A stretch of 19,946 nt of DNA. Origin: CAYQPF01 sp964419225 (lineage in GTDB: Bacteria; Cloacimonadota; Cloacimonadia; Cloacimonadales; CAYQPF01). The stretch lies in the NCBI GenBank assembly GCA_964419225.1, contig CAYQPF010000093.1, forward strand, positions 1 to 19,946. The letters are read 5' to 3'. This document shows, piece by piece, positions 14,639 to 19,946 of the stretch. The position numbers and the translations under genes were made by a program. The notes under the pieces are model-generated. The model saw only the letters and a list, made by a program, of their open reading frames with translations. It was not told where the DNA came from and ran no database searches. How positions within the stretch are numbered: position 1 is the first letter of the stretch; each line of letters starts with the position of its first letter.

Positions 14639-15499
14639 TTATTTGATGAGACCTTGTTCAAAGAGTTTTTTGAAATAAGTCCAACTGGTTTCATTAGGCT
14701 CGGTAAATTCTTTGGGTGTCTGAGAAAACTGAGGAGCTTTCTTCATGACATAATTTTTGATTTGTTCAGGCAGATCCTGGAAACCGTTAGCCAGTTTTTT
14801 ACCACGGCATTGGAATACAAGATTACCTTGTTTGTCGCCCATAGCCATGAAAGGCATCCAGGGACTGATTCTGGTCCAGGTTATAAAGCAGGGAACAGAA
14901 TTCATGACATCGTTTAAAACATCATTCTTTTTGACAAAGAACTGGAATAATTCAGCAGCTTCGTACTGATTACTCTGAGAGTATTTGGGGAATTTATCCT
15001 TAGGCAAAGGTGAGGGATAATCCAGGAACAAATCCATACTGAAGCAGAGTTCGTTACCCAGGTCTGTTGAGGGTAAGAATTTTGAAAGGTAGGGCAGATA
15101 TTCTTTAGCAAAGCTGATATCCTGATTTACCGGATCATTCCAAATATGGACAACATCCAATTTTTGTTTGGTATAAGGGTTTTCCCAAGTTTCCAGAATC
15201 TCGCCGGTTTTAAGATCTTTGTAAAAGGCCGCTTCTCGGGTGAGAAGTTCGTATCCGCCTTCGACCTTAACAGCTCTGGCAATGTTGAAACCTTCAAATT
15301 GGAAGAGAGGCCTGTCTTTTTCACCATTGACGAAAGAATAGACAGTTCCTGTCCACCAGTAAACGACTTCCTTACCATCCAGAGAAGCTCTTGTTTTCAT
15401 GAAAGCGTTAAGATAATCTGCAGGATTTTTAAGATCCAATGCTTGCAGAGTAAAAGACACTGCAATTAACAGGCTTATGATCAGTAAATACTTTTTCAT
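14639..15499 (-). CDS. DUF1838 family protein, secreted
   Basis: This 286-residue protein has a signal peptide at 1-20 (MKKYLLIISLLIAVSFTLQA), probably cut after Ala20, which places it in the periplasm or outside. The rest resembles DUF1838 (PF08894): VYWWTGTVYSFVNGEKDRPLFQFEGFN at about 46-72, an N-terminal half with conserved Glu/Trp, WTRISPWMPFMAMG near 208-221, and a C-terminal SWTYFKKLFEQ. The family has no established function; members are often annotated only by the domain of unknown function. The ATG has GAGGG a few bases upstream, and it begins 11 bases after the ackA stop, so it is probably the last gene of the operon. The link to acetate kinase may be no more than shared transcription. 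The family assignment is from memory of its pattern. Confidence 0.75.
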   Translation of the reverse strand: MKKYLLIISLLIAVSFTLQALDLKNPADYLNAFMKTRASLDGKEVVYWWTGTVYSFVNGEKDRPLFQFEGFNIARAVKVEGGYELLTREAAFYKDLKTGEILETWENPYTKQKLDVVHIWNDPVNQDISFAKEYLPYLSKFLPSTDLGNELCFSMDLFLDYPSPLPKDKFPKYSQSNQYEAAELFQFFVKKNDVLNDVMNSVPCFITWTRISPWMPFMAMGDKQGNLVFQCRGKKLANGFQDLPEQIKNYVMKKAPQFSQTPKEFTEPNETSWTYFKKLFEQGLIK

Positions 15500-15510
15500 T
15501 GTGCCCTCAA

Positions 15511-16719
15511 TTATTCAGCTTCTTTTAAAAGTCTTTCAGTTTCCAAAGCAATCATTAACTCTTCATTGGTAGGGATTTTGAGGACTTTAACTTTCGAGTC
15601 TTCAGAATTAAGTTCCAAGATACCACCCTTGAATTGATTATTGGCTTCTTTGTTTATATGAATACCAAGGTATTCCATCTCTTCGCAGACTAATGCTCTG
15701 AGAATAGGCATATTTTCACCAACTCCACCTGTGAATACGAGTACATCCAATCCATTCATAACAGCTGCATAAGCACCAATATATTTTTTGATCTTGTAAG
15801 CATAAACATCATGTGCCTGAATTGCAAGGGGATTGTTTTTTTCCAATATTTCTTCTTCTATAACCCGCATATCATTACTCAAATGTGATAATCCCAACAT
15901 ACCGCTTTTTTTATTGAGTACACTGTTTACTTCATCTACAGTAAGGTTTAATTCTTTGTTCATGAAAATAGGAATAGCAGGATCGATATCACCGCAACGT
16001 GTTCCCATCATCAGACCTTCCAGAGGAGTGAAGCCCATGGAAGTATCGACGGAAAGACCCTTGTTTACTGCAGTAATAGAAGCACCGTTGCCAATATGGC
16101 AAGTGATGATTTTGAGATCTTCAATATTCTTATTCAGATATTCTGCGGCTAACATACTGACAAACTTATGTGAAGTTCCGTGAAAGCCGTATCTTCTGAT
16201 TTTATGAACTTTGTAATAATCATAGGGCAGAGCATATAAATATGCTTTAGGGGGCATTGTTTGGTGAAAAGCTGTGTCGAATACACCACACTGTGCAATA
16301 TTGGGAAGAACATTTTTAACTGCATTTACACCAAGAATATTGGCTGGATTATGCAATGGAGCAAGTTTGCAGCATTCTCCCATAACATTCATAACCTGTT
16401 CATCGATGATTACAGAGCCGGAGTAAGTCTCTCCGCCGTGAACAAGTCGATGACCAACTGCATCGATTTCTTCGAGGCTTTTAATGATTCCATGTGTTGG
16501 ATCCTGTAAAGCAGTAAGGATTATATGAATACCCTGTTCATGGTTTTCAATCAGCATTTCTCTTTTCTTCTTGGTATATTTTTCACTTCTATAGGTAAAG
16601 AGTGCTAAGTCTTCGCCTATTTTTTCGGCGATGCCTTCTGCCAAAACTTCTTTTGTAAGCATGTCGATAAATTGGTATTTAATAGATGAGCTTCCACAAT
16701 TTAAAACTAAAATCTTCAT
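15511..16719 (-). CDS. ackA: Acetate kinase
   Basis: Catalyses acetyl phosphate + ADP to acetate + ATP, the last step of fermentative ATP formation, in the cytoplasm. At 402 residues it is of normal length. Numbering matches the Methanosarcina enzyme for most active-site positions: Asn7, Ser10, Ser12 in LNCGSSS; Arg91 in GHRLVHGGE; His123; Asp148 in FDTAFHQTMP; His180 in YGFHGTSHK; and Arg241 in MMGTRCGDIDP. Glu386 in PTNEELMIA corresponds to the catalytic Glu384. The ATP-site motif FTGGVGEN is at 329-336. The ATG has AGGAG about seven bases upstream, and that site overlaps the end of ndk, 10 bases away. No phosphotransacetylase gene is in the window. Its place in a short operon with ndk fits an organism gaining ATP by fermentation. 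Confidence 0.97.
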   Translation of the reverse strand: MKILVLNCGSSSIKYQFIDMLTKEVLAEGIAEKIGEDLALFTYRSEKYTKKKREMLIENHEQGIHIILTALQDPTHGIIKSLEEIDAVGHRLVHGGETYSGSVIIDEQVMNVMGECCKLAPLHNPANILGVNAVKNVLPNIAQCGVFDTAFHQTMPPKAYLYALPYDYYKVHKIRRYGFHGTSHKFVSMLAAEYLNKNIEDLKIITCHIGNGASITAVNKGLSVDTSMGFTPLEGLMMGTRCGDIDPAIPIFMNKELNLTVDEVNSVLNKKSGMLGLSHLSNDMRVIEEEILEKNNPLAIQAHDVYAYKIKKYIGAYAAVMNGLDVLVFTGGVGENMPILRALVCEEMEYLGIHINKEANNQFKGGILELNSEDSKVKVLKIPTNEELMIALETERLLKEAE

Positions 16720-16729
16720 TTAAAATCTC

Positions 16730-17146
16730 CTAATCCAAATAATTTTCGGGAAATATGATCTTCATTTCAATTTCTGCGTTTTCCACACTATCAGAAGCAT
16801 GAACAGCATTAAAAGTAACAGTTTCGCCAAAATCATGTCTGAGAGTTCCTTCTTTGGCTTTATGCGGATCAGTGTTGCCAACAAGTTCCCGTAGTTCAGC
16901 AACAGCATTTTCTTTTTCCAGAATTGCACCCAGAATTCTCCAGGATGTCATAAAATTAACTAACTCTTCATAAAATGGTTTACCTGCATGAATTGCATAA
17001 AACTGAGATGCAAGCTCCTTATCCATATTTATGGTTTTCATTGCCTGTAGTTCAAAACCGTGTGTTTCAAGACTTGTAATGATTTCACCTACATGATGGT
17101 GAATTATTACATTGGGCTTTATCAGAATTAGTGTTCTTTCTTTCAT
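16730..17146 (-). CDS. ndk: Nucleoside diphosphate kinase
   Basis: Moves the gamma-phosphate from ATP to other nucleoside diphosphates through a phosphohistidine. Taken from the ATG at 17146 it has 138 residues, the usual length; a longer reading to 17191 would overlap the upstream gene and add residues the family lacks. Visible motifs: TLILIKP at 5-11 (Lys10), SWRILGAILEKENAV at 68-82, the DPHKAKEGTLRHDFG region at 93-107 and NAVHASDSVENAE at 113-125 with active-site His116. One difference is SWR where most enzymes have the sequence SGP. The ATG follows the previous stop by one base (TAA, C, ATG), with only a weak GAG upstream, so it is probably translated by coupling. It lies 10 bases before ackA. 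Confidence 0.95.
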   Translation of the reverse strand: MKERTLILIKPNVIIHHHVGEIITSLETHGFELQAMKTINMDKELASQFYAIHAGKPFYEELVNFMTSWRILGAILEKENAVAELRELVGNTDPHKAKEGTLRHDFGETVTFNAVHASDSVENAEIEMKIIFPENYLD

Positions 17147-17147
17147 G

Positions 17148-17459
17148 TTAATTCTCAAAGTAGTCCAAGGTTGCAACTTTAATGGGGACATCTCTTTCTA
17201 ACTTTTCACTAAGTTCTAATTTGTGTTTAAGAACTTTTGACCAGATTTCATAGACATTTTTATCCTTAAAATCTTTTCCTAAATATTGTTTGAGCATGTT
17301 GTTGTAGAAAGCATCGCGGTCGCCTTCAACTCTCACGATAACATACTTGTATTGTTCATTAGTGATTTCGTAGTTTCTGTAACGTACATCAACTACCGCT
17401 AAGCCTTGTTTCAGAAGATTATCAAAATTGATTTGATTTTCGTTCTCGATAGTAGCCAT
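17148..17459 (-). CDS. Conserved hypothetical protein, 103 aa, first gene of ndk-ackA operon
   Basis: I do not recognise this family. The protein is small, soluble and charged, with a central alpha/beta-like pattern: LLKQGLAVVDVRYRNYEITNE at 15-35, the beta strand YKYVIVRVEGDRDAFYNNML at 39-57 with a YxYVIVRVEGDRDAFY core, and an amphipathic C-terminal half ending IKVATLDYF. No signal peptide and no Cys are seen. A strong AAAGGAG lies about five bases before the ATG at 17459, and its stop TAA is one base before ndk, so it leads a compact operon. It may be a regulator or small nucleotide-linked protein, but nothing in the sequence settles this. Confidence 0.75.
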   Translation of the reverse strand: MATIENENQINFDNLLKQGLAVVDVRYRNYEITNEQYKYVIVRVEGDRDAFYNNMLKQYLGKDFKDKNVYEIWSKVLKHKLELSEKLERDVPIKVATLDYFEN

Positions 17460-17489
17460 TTTCCACTCCTTTAATATCTTTTATTTATA

Positions 17490-17520
17490 AGCATAATTTA
17501 AAAATAAGATTTTTTGTCTA
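17490..17520 (-). promoter_or_regulatory. Possible promoter of the ndk-ackA operon
   Basis: On the minus strand TAGACA (17520-17515) and TATGCT (17495-17490), 19 bases apart, lie in an AT-rich stretch just after the upstream terminator and before the AAAGGAG of the first gene. Spacing is longer than ideal; a weak call based on position. Confidence 0.3.
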
Positions 17521-17532
17521 TTCTTTTTTAGG

Positions 17533-17565
17533 AAAAAAAAGAGAGTGCTTTTGGCACTCTCTTTT
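17533..17565 (-). terminator. Intrinsic terminator of the cadherin-like protein gene
   Basis: GAGAGTGC (17541-17548), loop TTTTG, GCACTCTC (17554-17561), extended by A-T pairs to 12 bp. On the minus strand an eight-U run (17540-17533) follows the stem. It lies about 20 bases after the stop at 17587 and separates this gene from the ndk operon. Confidence 0.9.
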
Positions 17566-17586
17566 GTAGATAAATCTATGACACTT

Positions 17587-19946
17587 TTATTTGTTAGCTG
17601 TTACTCTGTAGAACTTTTTATCTGCAGGATTAGCATCTACCCATTGAGTCTCTGGAGAGGCAACAGTCGCTTCTAAAACCCAGGTTGAGAAATCCAGATT
17701 AGGATCAGTACTGGAGTAAACTTTATAAGTAAGTGCTTGAGCTACTGCATCCCAACTGAGGGTTAACACACCTGCGTTCATTGAAATGAATATATTTGCC
17801 GGAGTATCAATACTGAGGAATGGCATTGTTACACTTTCAGTATTGGAGGGTGCAGATTCTCCCGCAGGATCTGTGTAAACTGCAGTTACATAGTATTGGT
17901 ATGTCGCACCTTCTACAATGTTTGTATCCCTGTAAGAGGTCAATACGATTGGATCCATATTGATCTTGGTTGAATTTCTATACACATTATACCCGGCCAA
18001 TGATCTGCTTTCACTTTGTAAATTCCAAGTCAGGTCAACATAGTTAGTACCCTGAACAGCAAGTAAGTTTTCCGGTGCCAAGTATGGCAGAATAATACCG
18101 AAGTCGGCAGATTGAACAGCAGTTCCTGCAAAGTTGAGGTTATCTTTAGGTGTGACTTCAAATCTGAGGAAATGACCCACATCTTCGGAAGTGATCTGAT
18201 AGGTCAGACTGGTGGCTCCACTGATAACTTCAGGAATTCCACCGTTTATCCTGTACCAGCTGAATGAAGAGATTCCTTCAGTACCGTCAAGATCAGTAAA
18301 AGTATAATTTCCGGTAAGTGTGTTGCCAATCCGGGCAGTTCCACTAATGCTGACAGCAGTGGCAGTCGGAGCATCGTTAACAGAATTGACTGTTACCGTA
18401 ACCGAAGTGGAAGCAAATAAACCGGCTGTATCTGTGCCTCGGAAGGTAATTGTTTCACTGCCGTTCCAGTTGGCTGCAGGAGTAAGAGTAACAACACCCG
18501 AAGCAATGTTGACACCGATATTAGTGTTTCCGCTGTAGGAATATGTGAGAGAAGCATTATCCACATCTGTAAATACAGTAGCAAGGTTGATACTGTTGTT
18601 TGTGGTATCTTCATTGAAATTGAAATTGGCAATTGTATTAGCTACGACAGGAGCATCGTTAACAGAATTGACTGTTACCGTAACCGAAGTGGAAGCAAAT
18701 AAACCGGCTGTATCTGTGCCTCGGAAGGTAATTGTTTCACTGCCGTTCCAGTTGGCTGCAGGAGTAAGAGTAACAACACCCGAGTTGATGCTGACACCGA
18801 TATTCGTGTTTCCGCTGTAGGAATATGTGAGAGAAGCATTATCCACATCTGTAAAGACAGTAGCAAGGTTGATACTGTTGTTTGAGGTATCTTCATTGAA
18901 ATTGAAATTGGCAATTGTATTCGCTACAACAGGAGCATCATTCACAGGATTAACTGTAACCGTTACCGAAGTGGAAGCAAATAATCCGGCTGTGTCTGTT
19001 CCTCTGAAGGTAATTGTATTACTACCATTCCAGTTGGCTGCAGGAGTAAGTGTTACAACACCCGAAGCAATGCTGACACCGATATTCGTGTTTCCGCTAT
19101 AGGAATATGTTAGAGAAGCATTATCTACATCAGAGAAGACAGTAGTAAGGTTAATGCTGTTGTTAGTAGTATCTTCATTGAAACTGAAATTGGCAATTGT
19201 ATTTGCTACTATAGGAGCATCGTTAACTGCAGTAACATTAACCGTGGTTGAACCTGAGGAAGTCAACCTGTTATTGAGAGGCCTTTTAGCAATATTAAAT
19301 CTGCTACGTGCTACTCCGTCACTTACCGTAAAGTCCATAGCTTCCGATCCACTCCAATTTGCTGTAGGAGTAAATGTAACATTCAAGCCATTGATAGTAA
19401 CAGGAATATTTGCCGATCCGGCTGAAGTAAGAGTCAATTGAGCTGCAGTGTTATCAGAATCTATGATATAAGCAGAAAAATCAATGCTTTGAGTTGTGTT
19501 ATCTTCTGGTACATTTATGGATGCAGGCAGGATTATTACAGGTGCATCGTTTAAATTAGCCACAATCACATTAACATTTTCACTGTCTGCCAATGTACCA
19601 TCGCTGACTCTAACCTTGACCACAGCTGTTCCATACCAGTTGGGTGCAGGAATAAAGGTCACCTGAGTAGCAAACTGACTGATGGAAGTAGTCATATTAC
19701 CGGATAAAGTTGTTGCGGATATTGTTGTACTTGGGCCATCAACATCACTGACATAAACTCTGACCACTTTTTGAGTGTCTTCGTTCATGAGTTGATCTGC
19801 AACAGGTTGGATCACTGGAGCATCATTAACAGGGGTTACAATGATATTTACCTGGTCTGCGGCTATGGCTCTGTTTCTTATTTTATTACCGTTTCTGATA
19901 TCTTCCTCAGAAGTACGGGTTGCATTATACTTAACGGTGAAAGTTA
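17587..19946 (-). CDS. Large secreted cadherin-like/Ig-like/FN3 repeat protein (5' partial)
   Basis: The frame stays open to the window edge through 19816-19946, so the GTG at 19815 is not the start; at least 785 residues are visible. From the N-terminal side come cadherin-like or Ig-like units of about 94-110 residues, each linked by VNDAPV (or LNDAPV) and carrying NEDT near its beginning. Three nearly equal 94-residue units lie at 18371-19216. Next are an Ig-like domain (about 18100-18370), an FN3 domain (LTWNLQ to SAPSNTE) and a final FN3-like domain ending in FYRVTANK. No LPXTG or recognised C-terminal sorting signal is seen. Such proteins are usually cell-surface or secreted adhesins, and the NEDT/DVDN acidic positions hint at calcium binding. 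It stands alone with its own terminator. Two units contain an Arg/Asn-rich insertion (for example RFNIAKRPLNNRL). Confidence 0.85.
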   Translation of the reverse strand, partial: TFTVKYNATRTSEEDIRNGNKIRNRAIAADQVNIIVTPVNDAPVIQPVADQLMNEDTQKVVRVYVSDVDGPSTTISATTLSGNMTTSISQFATQVTFIPAPNWYGTAVVKVRVSDGTLADSENVNVIVANLNDAPVIILPASINVPEDNTTQSIDFSAYIIDSDNTAAQLTLTSAGSANIPVTINGLNVTFTPTANWSGSEAMDFTVSDGVARSRFNIAKRPLNNRLTSSGSTTVNVTAVNDAPIVANTIANFSFNEDTTNNSINLTTVFSDVDNASLTYSYSGNTNIGVSIASGVVTLTPAANWNGSNTITFRGTDTAGLFASTSVTVTVNPVNDAPVVANTIANFNFNEDTSNNSINLATVFTDVDNASLTYSYSGNTNIGVSINSGVVTLTPAANWNGSETITFRGTDTAGLFASTSVTVTVNSVNDAPVVANTIANFNFNEDTTNNSINLATVFTDVDNASLTYSYSGNTNIGVNIASGVVTLTPAANWNGSETITFRGTDTAGLFASTSVTVTVNSVNDAPTATAVSISGTARIGNTLTGNYTFTDLDGTEGISSFSWYRINGGIPEVISGATSLTYQITSEDVGHFLRFEVTPKDNLNFAGTAVQSADFGIILPYLAPENLLAVQGTNYVDLTWNLQSESRSLAGYNVYRNSTKINMDPIVLTSYRDTNIVEGATYQYYVTAVYTDPAGESAPSNTESVTMPFLSIDTPANIFISMNAGVLTLSWDAVAQALTYKVYSSTDPNLDFSTWVLEATVASPETQWVDANPADKKFYRVTANK
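18371..18652 (-). repeat. 282-bp tandem coding repeat, unit 3
   Basis: Encodes one 94-residue cadherin-like unit. It differs from the next unit (18653-18934) at about eleven bases by eye, with the first 130 or so bases identical. Confidence 0.85.
18653..18934 (-). repeat. 282-bp tandem coding repeat, unit 2
   Basis: Nearly identical to 18371-18652 (about 96% by eye), the same frame and length, which indicates a recent duplication or homogenisation. Confidence 0.85.
18935..19216 (-). repeat. 282-bp tandem coding repeat, unit 1
   Basis: The same length and frame as the two units below it but more diverged (roughly 88-90% by eye), so it is the older member. Confidence 0.8.

Noticed and set aside
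17147..17191. Longer ndk start at 17191
   Set aside because: It would overlap the upstream gene, add 15 residues absent from the family, and bypass the ATG at 17146 that gives the normal length.
18320..19441. Series of plus-strand open frames opposite the cadherin-like gene
   Set aside because: They recur at 282-base steps and are antisense shadows of the coding repeat.
1..19946. tRNA, rRNA, integrase or insertion sequence genes
   Set aside because: Looked for in gaps and among the proteins; no cloverleaf, rRNA-like stretch or transposase motif was recognised.

Overview
The window is AT-rich bacterial DNA with dense, tightly spaced genes, short hairpin-rich or repeat-rich gaps, and AGGAG-type ribosome binding sites. 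The gene content (a CDP-glycerol glycerophosphotransferase-like/TPR protein, a divergent polysaccharide deacetylase, HEAT-repeat lipoprotein-like proteins, GAF/HD-GYP, ndk-ackA, and a large cadherin-like/FN3 surface protein) fits an anaerobic diderm such as Candidatus Cloacimonadota (WWE1). That placement is inferred from gene style; no rRNA or other phylogenetic marker lies in the window.

Layout. 1-3742 (+): the end of a glycerophosphotransferase-like protein fused to TPRs, then a membrane-anchored divergent polysaccharide deacetylase; both point to cell-envelope work. 3743-4628: a convergent, apparently non-coding gap packed with short perfect hairpins, a 56-bp direct repeat and a 10-bp-period repeat. 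4629-13360 (-): a five-gene, almost gapless cluster reading GAF/HD-GYP, HEAT protein 1, HGDG protein 1, HEAT protein 2, HGDG protein 2. It is a tandem duplication of a two-gene cassette (exported HEAT-repeat protein plus a 357-residue protein of a family I cannot name) behind a c-di-GMP-type phosphodiesterase gene. 13361-14064: a purine-rich non-coding gap with 9-bp and 10-bp periodic repeats and a 38-bp direct repeat. 14065-14484 (-): a one-domain EamA transporter whose leader is a 7-bp tandem repeat. 14606-17459 (-): a four-gene operon, unknown 103-residue protein, ndk, ackA and a DUF1838 protein, closed by a clear terminator. 17533-19946 (-): a terminator and the C-terminal 785 residues of a secreted cadherin-like repeat protein, cut by the window edge.

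The main candidate for something undescribed is the duplicated HEAT/HGDG cassette. The two HGDG paralogues have diverged widely yet share 57 identical base pairs at the 3' end, and HEAT protein 1 appears to have lost its original C-terminal frame. The second theme is the variety of short-period and hairpin repeats in the gaps, with one 10-bp-period family present in two separate gaps. ndk and ackA sit together as enzymes of nucleotide and acetyl-phosphate energy exchange.
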